A DNA stretch of 64,000 nt, from assembly GCA_023078685.1 (NCBI GenBank), contig JALGAS010000003.1, forward strand, positions 5,518,001 through 5,582,000. Direction: 5' to 3'. The DNA is from Neopestalotiopsis rosae (Eukaryota > Ascomycota > Sordariomycetes > Amphisphaeriales > Sporocadaceae). Position numbers and translations under genes: made by a program. The first letter of the stretch is position 1. Each line of letters opens with the position of its first letter. Positions 48,653-60,822 of this stretch are shown one piece after another. A model generated the notes under the pieces. It made no database searches. It was not told the DNA's origin and saw only the letters and a program-made list of their open reading frames with translations.

Positions 48653-48931
48653 TGACATACACGACAGCCTTGCAATTGAGAGATGGTATTTATTTTTCCA
48701 TTGAATACATTTCAGACGAAAAATCGATTCTCGCACATGTTGCCTTGAATGCCATGATAATGTACAAGGATTATGCGTTTGACCACCTACCCTTCTCTTC
48801 TACTTTCTAATGAATGCTTGGTCTGTGACTTCTATAGAGCGATTCGTTGTATGCACATTTTCACAATGATAACCGCCGCCTTATCCCAAAACATGCCTCT
48901 CTACAATTCAACATTTGTTTCAATCAGCACA

Positions 48932-51900
48932 TCACACTGGATTCTGCATATCGGGCGTCAAAGAAGCCAACGTGACCACGACCCAATGGACCGCGCCATG
49001 CTCATTCTTCAGCGGCGTCCAGTGCGTCATGAAATTCTCGTCGCCCCGGTACGCGGCACTCCGGCGGGTCTGCAGCCGAATACCAGCGCTGGCGGGCATG
49101 CCCCCCTTGATGGCCTTTCTGATCCCGCTCTTAAAGTCGGCGTGGATGGGCCCGGGCTGGTGCTGCTTGAAGTAGCGAAAAATGTCCTGCCCAACGACGG
49201 GGGGTCGCGTCAGCGCGGCGGCCGACCGCTCCGGACCGGCTGAGCCATGCGGCAGCCCTTGCTGCTCGGCGGCGGCGGCGGCGGCGGCCCCTCCTCCTCC
49301 TCCGCCTCCTGCGGTGGGCACGAGCGACTCGACAATCTCGGCCGAGTAGAACTGGATGCTAAAGTCGGCCTGCACCACAATGTACTTGGAGTAGGCGCTG
49401 TAAAACTCTTGCATCTGCGCCATGAGGTCGCGCCCGCCCATGCGGTCCAGCACCCTGCCCTCGAGACCCGGCAGCGGTGGACCTCCCGCTTCGGACCCCC
49501 CGGCCGACGTGGGCGCGGGCGAGAATCCCAGCGGGCCCCCGGCTCCTCCCGGGAGCATGGCGTGTTCTGGATGCAGCAGTTGCTGTTGTTGCTGCTGCTG
49601 CTGCACATGCGACGGGGCAGCCGGCAGCGCATTGCTGATGAGGTTCTTGAAAAACGACTTGCGCTTGGGCTGCTGCATGCCGGCGTGCATCTGTTGCTGC
49701 TGCTGCAGGCTCTCCTGCTGCAGGCGCAGCTCCTCGGCGCTCGGCGTGTCGCACGGCACCGAGAGCACCCTCATGACGTCGACGTTGGTGTGGATCGTGG
49801 TCGAGCAGTTGATCTGACCGCCCAGGAAGAAGACGACGTTGCCCGTGTCGTCACAAAGGGGAGCTGTAGATTTTGGTGTTTTTGCGTCAGTATGGTGGCA
49901 TATTCATGGGAGGTAAGTGTTTGGCGACTTACCCATGTACAAGAGATTCCAAAATGGTGTGCCGTTCTTTTTGTAGTTGAGCAATAATTCTACCGCTTCT
50001 CTTTCTTCCCTGAGGGCCCTTCTCAGTCGCTTGATGGCTGCCCGGTCTGTTTGAGGACCTTGCAGGAAGCGACAGTTTCGCGGTATCACCTCAGCTCGGC
50101 TATAGCCAGTGACCTTGACAAACCCATCTGAAGCGTATACAACGGGATTATCGGCTTGTCTGTCAATTAGATGTTAGCTTTTAGCAAATGATTGGAATTT
50201 TGCTATTATGAAAATGGCTTACGATGGACTTGACAAGCAGAAACAATCTCCCAGACCTTGATAGCGTTGACGGTCGCTGGTCAGCGACCTGGCCGTCTCC
50301 ATGGTCACCTGATGGCGCACGAAGCGCGGGTATATGTCGTCAAACAGGAGCTGTTCAATCTTTTGCTGCATGCCGTCAAACATGGACTCCATGGATGGCA
50401 GCGTGTCCGTGACTAGAGACTTCATGTCGTTATGCGCGGCCTCCATGAGGTCGCCTGGCACGTTGACCTGCTTTCGCGACTGCTCGGATACAAAGGTCTT
50501 GTGTATATCTGCGAGGATTCCCGCGAGATTGTTCACAGTGGTGCGGTAAAACTCGACCTGCGAATGGTATAATGGTTAGTATTTGCGCATGATCCAGGAA
50601 TTTCACGTATTCATCACGCAACGCCTACCTTTTGCAGAAACTCGACGTTCTCGCCACAGAATTGAGTCTCGCAAAACTTTTGTAGTTGATGGGCAGTCGC
50701 CGGATTGTGTATGACAACCTGGAATATGCCCTGACTGAAAAAGTCGGCCGGATTGTGCGAAGACCCTTCACTCTTGCGCGAGCTGGCAGGACTGAGCACG
50801 GAGTTCCTGGGACTGAGCAAGGAGTTATCATGGCTGGGACTGCCTGGATAATGGTCGCGAGTCGACCTTGACTGATCCGACAAGCCAATGGCCGAGTCCC
50901 GGTCGTTGCGATCGTTCCTGACATAAAAGTCGTGCGTCTCGGTCCGCGGTGCCGTGTCCGCGCTGACAGATCGCAGCTGGGGCGGCTGTTCCTCTCTCCG
51001 CGGCAGGTCCGTTACAATAGGCCGCAAATGCCCTGTACGGCGTAGCGAAAAGTTGGGGGCCTTGCCCGTGGTTTGTATCTTTTCGGCTTCTTCAAATTTG
51101 AGGACGCGATCGAGCGCAGGCGTTGCAATCCGCCGGCTAGAGTCATCCGTTGTTGGTGATCTCGAGTGGGCCCGACTCAAGTCTCCCTGTTCAGGGTGTT
51201 GGCCATTTGCCTCCAAGTATCGCGGCGAAGCGTGGCGCTCAGCCCGGATCGCCGTTCGCGGCCTTTCGAGTTCGCGATTCGCCTTTGCCGCTTCGTGAAA
51301 GTGATTGCGAGTATAGGCCTGCGGCGCCGTAGGTGGTCGCGGACCGAAACTGTCGGGGCTTATGGGGCTCGGAACCTCATCGTCGCTCTCGAACACGTAC
51401 CTTCTTGCTCGCGAAATCGGCGGTGGCGTGGCAGAACCCTCGAAACCTGGCTGCTTGACTCGATCCAAGTGCTTGCTGCGTAGGAATCCTGGCGCGACTC
51501 TCTGTGATGGTGATGCTGCTGAATTGCTCTTTGATGACGTTGCCCATCCGCCTCCCACTCTCCTAGGCGTCTCCCTTCCAAATATGAATTTCGCATTTGC
51601 CAAAGACGCATTCATTTGAGGCGATTCCCAGGCCCGCGTGTACTTTTTGCCGTGCTGATCAATGGCGACAACATCCTGGGCGGCCCTGATTCCTGTCTTG
51701 TACTCGTGCCCCGGTGGCATATTAGCTGGGTCTGGTTTACGCTCGTATTGATCTGGTAACGGCCAATAGACTTTTGTATCGATATCCTCCGGGTCACTGT
51801 CGAGAGAAACCTGTCAGATCTCGGGCAAGCCGCTATCGATACCCAGGATACGGCTTCTTACATGTAATCGGTGTCTATCTCGGGGAGTTGAAACGAATGT

Positions 51901-52259
51901 CCCCGAGGCTCACTGGGACGACCGTGCTCGTAATTTTCATTCCGATCGTGGTGCTCCTGCCACGAATTTACGACCCTGTCTAGAGGGCTGACCTGAGGGA
52001 TAGAGCCCATCTCGGAAACTCCTCGATTCTCCTCCTCCCATGCAATGGTACGACAGCTGCTTTGATTTGTTTCACTTCGCGGCACGTTTGTGATTGATGC
52101 CCTTGCAGCTTCGATGGCAGTATTGTAGCGCCAAGGTAGATGCGGTCTCAGGATCTCATGGAAATTGATTCGCTGACCCCTGATCTGCTCAGGTTTTGAC
52201 CTCTGCTGGCTCTGGGATGCTGCTGCAGGAGAAGTTGTGTCAGTCAGGTCGGATGCCAT
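48932..52259 (-). CDS. RGS-LOV photoreceptor (BcLOV4-like)
   Basis: Five exons on the minus strand, 52259-51862, 51796-50629, 50557-50223, 50159-49933 and 49863-48932, encode 1019 residues. Order: a disordered N-terminus of about 470 residues; an RGS domain at about 485-620 (FCETQFCGENVEFLQK, then the helical exon 3); a LOV domain at about 635-740 with NPVVYASDGFVKVTGYS and the flavin-adduct Cys663 in PRNCRFLQGPQTD, plus NYKKNGTPFWNLLYM and FFLGGQINCST; then a basic amphipathic stretch at 775-790 (PKRKSFFKNLISNALP) and a C-terminal domain of about 230 residues. This order matches fungal RGS-LOV proteins, in which blue light exposes a polybasic helix that binds anionic phospholipids and brings the RGS domain to the membrane to act on G-alpha. 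The C-terminal part carries Q-runs and Gly/Ala runs. Light function is inferred from the family. ATG 52259 is the first good start. Confidence 0.88.
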
Positions 52260-53564
52260 GTAAATTTTCAGCGACCGCTTGGAAGGCTGGGAATAAGATC
52301 GGCCCCTAATCAATTCTTTTTTCTTTTCTCTTCTACTTTGCTCGCGTAGTAGGTGTATCTCTACATGCCGCCGCAACTTTAATCGGCCAGGGTTCCCCCG
52401 CGTGAGATCTCGGAGGAATGCTTGTACTACCGCCGATATAAGTAGCACATTCAAGACAGGCGGAGGATTTAAGGTTATCTGCTAATACGGACGACAAGGG
52501 CTAGATGCCCGGAGAAACTTTGCTGTAGCTTACTTTGGGGATGCCGTCCTTTTTAGCACTTATGATCACAGGTGAATCCATTGATTCAGAAAAGAACAGG
52601 ACCTGAGTTATCGCGGGGGAGTCTGGATTTATGGAACCAGTTATGACGTCTTTGCTCGGCCATGTACGAGACGGCGTTGCAAGAATGTGGTGTCCGATCT
52701 TAGCGTTGGTGTCAAAAACTTCAGGATCATGGACACAAGCCGCTCTGCCTAGTGATGATGATTGTCTCTGAAAAGGGTGGAATCTCCAACATTTTGATGG
52801 ATTTGAACAGGAAGCCGATGAGCCACGACTAGTGTGGGGGACGGAATCCGAAGATATGGATAGATCGGCACCAACGGCCCTTGGCTTGTCCCGTGAGCGT
52901 GGCTTCGATGGGGAAGGATGTAAGTTTCCGCCAGGAGCAATAGAGTTTGTGCAAAATGGCTGCAAGACAGCCACGCAAGCCAGGTGGAACGATCATCATG
53001 CATAATCAAAGCATTGCTACCAAGAGTGGAAGCGGTTTCTGAGCGTCCAACAGGACACCGTAGGTTGTTCGTACCTGACTTTTTGCATGTAAGCAAGGCA
53101 TGGAATCCTACAGGGCAGGGCATTGCATTCTGTGAGCCAAGTTGAGGACACGCATGCCGTATGTACCTATTCACTTGACCACAAAAAGGCAACACGAGGC
53201 GGCGTAATAAGATTAGCTTGGTAGATTTGTAGGTCGCAAAAAGATCCTTGGTAGTATAATCATATTTCGCTTGACTTCAAATCGACGCCTGGATATTGAG
53301 GGACATACGTTGTCACATCCATGATTCCTGCATCTTGATACATGTGCGTCGATGATGATTGCACTCAGCCGCAGGTTGGCCATCCTTATCGGGCAACCTC
53401 TTTATGCGGGGATATGAGCTCAGCATGCATTAGGCACGCTACACTCCCTTTGAACCAATTTATAGAGAATCATCTATTTCCCAGAAGACGGCCACCCAAA
53501 TCGGGCCGTGGTTGCCGAAGGAATTTATCCCTAACCGGCAACCAGGACAAATTCCATACCATGC
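52260..53564. other. Intergenic, promoter of the RGS-LOV gene
   Basis: No supported gene in about 1.3 kb. The open frames at 52501-52974 and 52749-53195 on the minus strand overlap in different frames, and neither has a good start or protein-like composition. Confidence 0.5.
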
Positions 53565-55744
53565 TTACGCTCGCTTCTCGCTTCTCATTGTCGCTGTCGC
53601 CGGTACGCCAGCTTCCTCATTTCCGGAGCCGTCCTTGTCTTGGACCAAATGCTGCGTGGTAACATGCTCCTGGGTCATTGAGTAGCCCTTGACTGTCATG
53701 CTCAGCAACAATCCAGCGGCGGAGAATGCCAATAGCGACAGCCAGATTGAACTCAAGGCATCCGAGAATGCTTGGATCATCTTTGTCTTGGTGTCACCAT
53801 CCTCCATGGCCTGGATTAGGGTCACTGCTGCTGTGGCATCGCGCGAATACATGTCGGCAAGAGAAGCGAATCCCGCAATCCGGAGGAGTTTCTGTTTCAA
53901 AGAATTTTGAAAAATCACTCCCGAAAGAGCAATACCAAGAGCCTGGCCAAAAATGCGGATAAAAGAAAAAAATCCTGCGGCTGCGCCGTTGAGATGGGGT
54001 CTGCGAGGAGTCAATACGCATACGAGCCAGTGATGATGCAAAGAGCATCAAGCATAGGAAAAACAGAAAGACATACTCAGTTCCGGCTTGAATCGCAAGG
54101 ATTTGCGCTGTGAAGAGCATGCCAGTGCCAACACCAAAAGGTATGTTTAAGAAAACCCACTGAGTCACATTGGTGCCTGTACCGAGTAGATACAACAGGC
54201 CAGCACCAAGGGTCGTCAAGGACCATCCTCCCCACAGTGCCCAGCGATACCTTTTCCATCTGCCCGTGAGATAACCCACAGCAATACTGGACAGCGATAA
54301 CCCCACTGTTTCTGGGAGAAGGGCGACGGCTGAAGTGACCGGCGAGTATAACTTTACAGCTTGATAATACAAGGCTGCGATATATGATCAGCTTGGTGCT
54401 CACTAGCGACGGAGAAAACGTTGTCTTACTCAGAAAGTAAATGGCCGCCCACAATATGAGGCCGTGTAGCATTGTTTGTATATACGTAGAAATTGCCGTC
54501 CAAGTTCGGAAGATGCGCTTGTCAACGATAGGCTCTGAGGCAAAGTTGAATTCCCAGTAGCCAAAGCCGAGTATCCCGAGCAAACCAATGATAAGTGGCA
54601 ATAAAGTCTGATACGACGACCTGCTGGTTGTTAATATCGCCCAGGCTGAAAGCAAGATGAGGATTAACCGTACCATGGAAAGCGTATACCACCAGTGGTG
54701 AGGCCAAATAAAAAGCTGGCAGAGCTGACTGAGAATAGCACAGAGCCAAGCCAGTCAAATTTCTTGAGCTTCTCGACAATCTGTCCCGGCACCTGGGCCT
54801 GCTTCAAGAAGAGCGTGACAAAGATCATTCCAAGGCCAACTATGGGCAGGTTGATCCAAAATATCCACCTCCAAGACTGTGGTCGATCAGTGCCACGAAC
54901 AAGGCTTTGGGTTCATGATACTTACAACTTCTTGGGCAAATCCAGCTCCGATAAGAGGCCCGGTCGCAGTACCGATACCCCACATGGCTGCGTTGATACT
55001 GAACCATGTACCGCGATGCTCGAGAGGTACGAGGTCGGATATGAGAATCTTGACAGAAGTCAGCAAAAGTCGTTGGCAGAAGAAAGGGAGCCAAGACTGA
55101 CCTCCAAGAGTACAATGAGTCCTCCACCTAAAAAGTCATGTAAGCACTCGACGACTCTTCTCGCTCAAACCGGGCCAATGACGTACCTCCTGCTCCCTAC
55201 AAGACCAGATTAGTTTGTGCTCAAGCGAGGATGGCGATACTATTCTTACCTGAACTGTTCGTCCGACGAGGACGACATTGAAGTTCCGCGCTAGGGCGGC
55301 AATGAGCGATCCGCCCGCAAACCCAGCGCTGCTAATGTACAACATCTATTTGCAATTTAGTGACTTGCGCACATGCACGAACGGGTAGGGAGTATATAAA
55401 CACACCACTTTCCGGCCTAAAACATGCGACATTGAAGCGACCGTTGGTTGAATGATTGTCGATGCCAAAAGGTATCCAGTGCCAGACCAGAACGCCTCCA
55501 GAGCTGTACCGCCCAACTCGGCACTCATAATTGGCAGCGCGGTGGGTAGACTGGTGGACTCAATGGCTACGGCGGCCACAATGGTGAGAAGTGACATGAA
55601 GGCCAGGAGGAACCGTTTGGTAGGCTTCCAATTATCACTGCCAGGGCTGTCACTGGTCGCTGTCCCATCAGTAGCCATGACCTCAAGCACAGGCGGCGCC
55701 GCAGGCGCCTGAATTGGCAAAGGAGCTTGCGTAGCTTCTTCCAT
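53565..55744 (-). CDS. MFS multidrug-type transporter (14-TM DHA2/DHA14 class)
   Basis: A proton-coupled exporter of the major facilitator superfamily, 573 residues. Nine exons on the minus strand are inferred: 55744-55406, 55345-55250, 55196-55187 (10 nt), 55127-55102, 55048-54926, 54876-54674, 54620-54430, 54374-54077 and 54000-53565; phases close throughout. The N-terminal ~45 residues are cytosolic, rich in Pro and Ala. MFS motifs: the A-like GRKVMLYISSAGFAGGS, GRTVQGAGGGGLIVLLE (split over three exons), DLVPLEHRGTWFSINAAMWG and the motif-C-like TGPLIGAGFAQEVSWRW. The last loop is SGVIFQNSLKQKLL, and the tail is polar. Such proteins export toxins and secondary metabolites. Position at the edge of tailoring-type genes suggests it exports their product; this is inference. 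Confidence 0.85.
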
Positions 55745-55808
55745 TGTCGTTCTGTATCACTTCGTCTTCGAGGGTGCCACGATGAAGCACAGCTGGTAAC
55801 CGCAAGGG

Positions 55809-56267
55809 CTAGCGTTCGGGTTTCTTGTTCACGCGAGTAGCAGCGACAGGTGCAGCGGCAGTAGTAGAGAAGTCGGCGGATTGCGCTGTGCCTTCAGCGT
55901 GCATATTGTACCAGGACAGAAGTGTTTGAAGAAGCAAAAGGGTCCCATCTCGGAGACCGGCGGGCATGTTACCGTAGGTGAGCTGAGCACAGAACTCACT
56001 GATTTGACTGGGTAGCGCCGTCAGCATGGGCCCCAGGGTGCTTATATGCGCCAAGGTGGAACTTCCCCGGGCCCCAATGAGGAGAGTGTGATAACAATTT
56101 CGTTTATGATCCCTGTTAGCCAAGTCATTCGCCAAGTAATAACAACACAACGCAGTGATACACCACCCTTGGCGACCTCTGAGGACATGCCTGGAGCCTG
56201 GGTAATAGCGCAGTTTGCGCTGAAACATCACTGTATTGTCCCGCGTGCCTTGTCCTAGCCACGACAC
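55809..56267 (-). CDS. Doubtful small ORF between the transporter and the flavoprotein gene
   Basis: An open frame of up to 152 codons. Its C-terminal half (LPSQISEFCAQLTYGNMPAG, then LRDGTLLLLQTLLSWYNMHA) looks more protein-like than its first half. I recognise no family. It may be the last exon of a small gene, a remnant of a lost cluster gene, or chance. The gap of 64 bp to the transporter start is short for an independent promoter. Confidence 0.25.
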   Translation of the reverse strand: MSWLGQGTRDNTVMFQRKLRYYPGSRHVLRGRQGWCITALCCYYLANDLANRDHKRNCYHTLLIGARGSSTLAHISTLGPMLTALPSQISEFCAQLTYGNMPAGLRDGTLLLLQTLLSWYNMHAEGTAQSADFSTTAAAPVAATRVNKKPER

Positions 56268-56450
56268 ATTCCTGAATGCATGTGTCCTACGATAGGCATG
56301 GCATCTTCCAACGTTTCCAATTCAACACATCCGCCTGTCGGTAATTTGAATACAAGGTGTTATATTCATAGGTCATTTTTGCCTCAATGATCCGTGACAG
56401 GTGCAAGTAGATACATAGAATACTGCTTTGAAGAAGGTTCCTGTATAAGT

Positions 56451-58344
56451 CTAATGGAATCCATTCTCGGTGACACTCAAGCTATTCGTCGTGACACACT
56501 CCAGTCTCCTCGCTAGGTCCTGTGCAAAGCCGCACATAGCTAGCGTTGGATTCCAGGCACCCGCGGTTGGAAAAATACCTGACCCAGTGACATACTGTGC
56601 CAGAAGTCAGCAAACATTTCCGATCTTTTACTCGATGCCAATCGATCGCGGCAGCACTCACCACACCCTTACAACCGTACGGCCGGTACATGTCATCCAC
56701 AGAACCTCCCTCGAACTCGGAGCCCATAAACGTGGAACTAGACTCATGGACGACGCCCTTAACTCTTATATGCTCTTGATCAGGCTTCTCAGTCGCCCAC
56801 GTTCGAGTCGATCGGTGCCAGTATTCCTTGGGCTCTGACTTGGTCAGGCGATCGACAAGCTGGAAGGCTGCGTCTTCCATGAAGGCCCAAAGCTCCTCGT
56901 CTTCCTCGTTGCAGAGATACTGCAGGTGGATGTTTGTTGTCTTGTCTGGGTCTTCTTGCGCACGGCGAATCCAGCATTGGGAATTGTGTTCTGACAGCTC
57001 TCCAACGGCGGCACATACTGTGCATCAGAATCAATACGCAGACTCTGGTGAAAAAGTTAAATAACACTGGAAAACGTACTGAATAATACATGCCCCTCAG
57101 AGTCCTGAAGTTGGTCGATCTGTGCTGATGCCGAATAGTCAGGGCACTTTCGAGCAAGGTCGTCGATATCATGCTCTAGGTCAGGACAGTGGACTGCGGT
57201 GACTTGGAGCTGGTATTGCCTCTTAGTGGTGGGATGATATCCCAGCAAGCACTGTGCACCGATTTCGAGGGAATTGATGCGATTTGTTCCCCAATACGAT
57301 ATGTCCTCTTTCGGAACCCGTACAGTGATGTGTGAGATGAAAGTCCCCGTCAACCGTTTACCTGCCGTTTCTCGTATGCGAGGTATCGAGTTGTGTAAAA
57401 GAGTGGTGTTTGGAATTGCCTATGCTCGGCTCAGCATTATTGCACTATTCCACAAGAGCTGTTGCGAATGGGCAATTACTTACTCCAGCACATAGAACCA
57501 GCTTGGTGAGGTCTCCATTCATTTGGAAGTGACCTTGACTAGTGTCGAGGCCTACAACGTTTCCGTCCCTTACTGTAATGGCCTCGACTGCGCAGTTCAG
57601 TCTGATGTCAAGCAGAGAACCCTTCCCGAGCAACGATCTATGCTTTTGGCGGTGTACCAGCGATAGCAAACTCTCTACTGCGCAAAATTTGCTGAACCCC
57701 CTCTTATCATTGGTCTTCTTACACCTCCCAGCCAACCTGGCGGGCTCACTTGTAGCCAGGGATGGAATGTCATCCAAAGGGAACTTCAGCCTGCTGCTCA
57801 GCTGGTGCTGTAGAGAGCCAAAGGCCTCGTCATCCATGTCTGTCGTCGAAACAACATTGAGCACCTCGCTTGCACGAGACCAAAACATGGGGTCAGCTGC
57901 TGCTTTTCGCATACTTTCAGGAAAGCCTCTAAGGGCTTTGAGTGCCGGTTGGGGGCACCAGCCGGACCAGAAGAGGCTTCGTCCTCCAAAGAAGGGATAA
58001 AATCCATGGCAATAGCCAAGCTTCGAGTTGTAGGTTCTCTCTGACAGTGTCCATGGATAAATCACCGAGTCCCCCCCAATGAGATTCACGAAGGGAGCTG
58101 AGAGATTCTGGAAATGTGTTGGCAGCAGAAATCCTGATGACGATCTCATGAGTAGGTATATATCATTGAAATTACACATCCATGATGACTCACCTCCCCT
58201 TTCAAGACACAAGATCTTCTTGTGAGGGTTCAGCCTCAGTGTCTCGTCGATGAATGCCAGCGCAGTACATCCTGAACCAACGACCACCAGGTCGTAATTG
58301 TCAAAAGAGTCGAGGCCGTTCCACTTTGCGTCGCTTTCATGCAT
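56451..58344 (-). CDS. GMC-type FAD-dependent oxidoreductase
   Basis: Exons on the minus strand: 58344-57484, 57419-57080, 57017-56662 and 56594-56451, giving 566 residues. The FAD-binding Rossmann motif (VVVGSGCTALAF, Gly23-x-Gly25) starts almost at the N-terminus. FGGRSLFWSGWCPQP lies in the FAD/substrate region. The C-terminal domain has GVVHESSSTFMG and VTGSGIFPTAGAWNPTLAM, resembling the catalytic His and Asn blocks of GMC oxidoreductases such as the pyranose-oxidase branch. The substrate is unknown. The start is uncertain: ATG 58344 gives a compact start, while an upstream ATG (MEAQTVAFQDQAFTNPGPK) could be spliced in by a weak GTCC donor. The gene is divergent to the dioxygenase gene, with a 1.2-kb shared promoter region. 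It is probably a tailoring oxidase in a metabolite cluster. Confidence 0.8.
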
Positions 58345-59565
58345 TAGTTTTAATGCCAAAATTACGCTTATGGTCACAAGGATAACCAGAACACACACCT
58401 TAGAAAGACAGAATTTGCTAGGACGTCTTCGGTCCTGGGTTGGTGAAGGCTTGGTCCTGGAAAGCCACAGTTTGAGCCTCCATGTTTTCTGGACAAGTAG
58501 ATGTCTGCCATTATGAAGTTGGGTTACTCAACGGCGAATGAATATTTCTCCCCGATATGGAGTGTACACCAAGCCTGCACAGCTAGCACTTGATTTTCAA
58601 ATCAGCATATGCATGAGTCGTAAACTTCTATTAATCCCTTTATAGAACCAAGTATTAGATGGCCTCCATATCATTTTGAACAAGGACAAAGCAGTTGGCA
58701 AGGATTGATGTCTTGCTACGCAGCATGTACAGCTTTCCCGTTTCCTCTCCTATCCTCTCTTCTCCAAATCGGGCCACAAGAATAATCCTTCGCCTCAAAG
58801 CTGCATCCCGTCATCGTCATCTTGCCCGTAAAACCAGAGGAGCAATTCGCAATTGGTATGCGAGCTAGAAACCTGGTGGGCCCGATAAAGACCGTTTTTA
58901 CTATGGTACGTAGAAGGATTCAGCTAGCCCCATGCCCATGACGGGTCGCAGTACTCCACAGAAGCATTGTTGCAAGACTCCTAGCTTAAAACACCCCATG
59001 TCTGTAAGCACTACTTTGTACGCTGTAGCCTCTACAATCCGTGAGGGATTGAGCTGCATCTTGGCAATAGCTGAATGCCTCTTGTAGTACCATGGACCAG
59101 TTCTAACCTCGGGAGTCGGGCTTGCTTATACCGTTCGAATCCTGCCGAACGCTTTTTGACTGCGCGCGAAAGAAATATGGAAAGTACAAGCTCACAATAC
59201 ATTCAATATGACTGCATGGCGCCCTCCGCTATTCGTGAAGCAGGTGAGTCTCCGAGCAAATTGATCTTCGGAATTCGGGTGCGCTCCTTTGTATCTGTAC
59301 ATTACATATACACACATCCTAGAGGGCGGCTATCTAGTCTGATCTGGGCTGATCAAATGTAATAGAAATCAAGTTTTCTGGTATCTGCACCGATACTGGC
59401 ACTTTTCAAAAGCGCAGGTGATAAGTCAATCTGAATAGCCTTAGTGCCCCGCGCACCAATTGTCCATTTTCTGTTGATCTGTGGCGGAAAGCAACGACAC
59501 TCGTTGAAGCTAACATCATTCATCACCCTCTAGTAGTAAATATCATCAACAGTCATTTCGTCACA
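58345..59565. other. Shared promoter region of flavoprotein and dioxygenase genes
   Basis: 1.2 kb between two divergent genes. No gene is seen. It may carry binding sites for a cluster regulator, but I find no clear repeated palindrome by eye. Confidence 0.5.
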
Positions 59566-60822
59566 ATGGCCACAACCACTGCTGCTGTCAATCAGGATGG
59601 ATTCGTCATCCCGGTATGTGATGATGACAAGGTCAAGAGCACATTCAGCCACCTTGGAATTTGAATGCTGGCACTAATAACGTCTTCGCTCTGCCTAGCT
59701 CATCGACTTTTCCAAGTTCCATCATGGATCCCTCGAGGAGCGCGAGGCCACCGCCAAAGCGATCCTCAGTGGTTTTCAGTCGGCCGGCTTCATTTACCTC
59801 AAGAATCATCCGATTACTTCACAGAAGCTGAAGCACACATTTTCCCAGTCGGTAGGCTTCTTTGATCAGCCGTTGGAAGCCAAACTGGCCCTGGGTTGGA
59901 CTACGCCAGAGGCCAACCGGGGATATTCTTCCATGGGCCGAGAGAAGTTGAATGAATCAGATGATATCAACAAGAATCGCCCCTCGGATCTCAAGGAGAG
60001 CTTTGAGATTGGCCGCGACTCTAATCCAAAGTATGCCAACCAGTGGCCATGTAAAGAAGACGGCGCCCTCTATGGTTTCAAATGTGGTATGCTTGAATTT
60101 TTTGAACAGTGCAAAGCGTTGCACATAGAAATTATGAGAGCGATTGCCATTGGAATGGGATTGTCTAGTGATTTTTTTGATCGCTATGTTGACGCGGGGG
60201 ACAACGTGCTACGACTCCTACGTTATCCCGAGGTAGAAGCGGACGTCTTTAAGGCAAATGTAGGGCAAGTCCGGGCAGGAGAGCACAGCGTGAGCATGAT
60301 ATCCAATTGAGCCCAAGCGGGATTATCTAAAAGACGACTAAGACTGATATTCTCCAATGTAGGACTATGGTTCCATCACCCTGCTGTTTCAGGACAGCAG
60401 AGGAGGGTTGCAGGTCAGAAGCCCAACTGGCCGGTTTGTAGATGCCACACCGATCGAGGACACCGTCGTCGTGAATGCTGGTGATCTTCTTGCCATATGG
60501 AGCAATGACACCATCAAAAGCACAGTTCATCGGGTTGTAGAGCCATCGCAAAAGAGGGACGAGACATATCCGGCACGCTACAGCATTGCGTACGTACCCG
60601 AGACTAGTCCTGACTGGAAAGCCAACATATCCTCCACAACCACTATTGACCACCCGAAGCTGATCCAACTCGTTCTCTAGATACTTCTGCCACCCAAACA
60701 CTACCGCTGTCATCGAGACCATACCAGGAACTTATGACTCGGAAGGGGACAAAAAGTACAGCAGCCTCATAAGCGGAGAGTACCACATACAGAGACTGAC
60801 TGAAACGTACACAAATTCTTGA
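59566..60822 (+). CDS. 2-oxoglutarate/Fe(II)-dependent dioxygenase (isopenicillin-N-synthase-like)
   Basis: Exons 59566-59613, 59699-60289, 60363-60589 and 60681-60822 encode 335 residues, a standard size. The N-terminal DIOX_N domain (LIDFSKFHHGS, SAGFIYLKNHPI) is followed by the double-stranded beta-helix. The iron facial triad is His212 and Asp214 in GEHSDYGSITLLFQ plus His269 in KSTVHRVV. Arg285 in PARYSIAYFC is the likely 2-oxoglutarate contact. The His and Asp of the first motif fall on either side of intron 2. Family members hydroxylate, desaturate or oxidatively rearrange small molecules. Intron 3 begins GTACGT, and ignoring it would give a stop that loses the C-terminal 70 residues. 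The gene converges on the UPRTase-like gene. The role is probably tailoring in the adjacent metabolite pathway. Confidence 0.88.

Noticed and set aside
49247..49987. 246-codon plus-strand frame with long Leu runs
   Set aside because: Complement of the Gln-coding repeats of the RGS-LOV gene; poly-Leu comes from CTG/TTG repeats.
59100..59170. GTTCGAATCC box B-like word followed by T5
   Set aside because: No box A at the right distance and no acceptor stem pairing, so not a tRNA gene.
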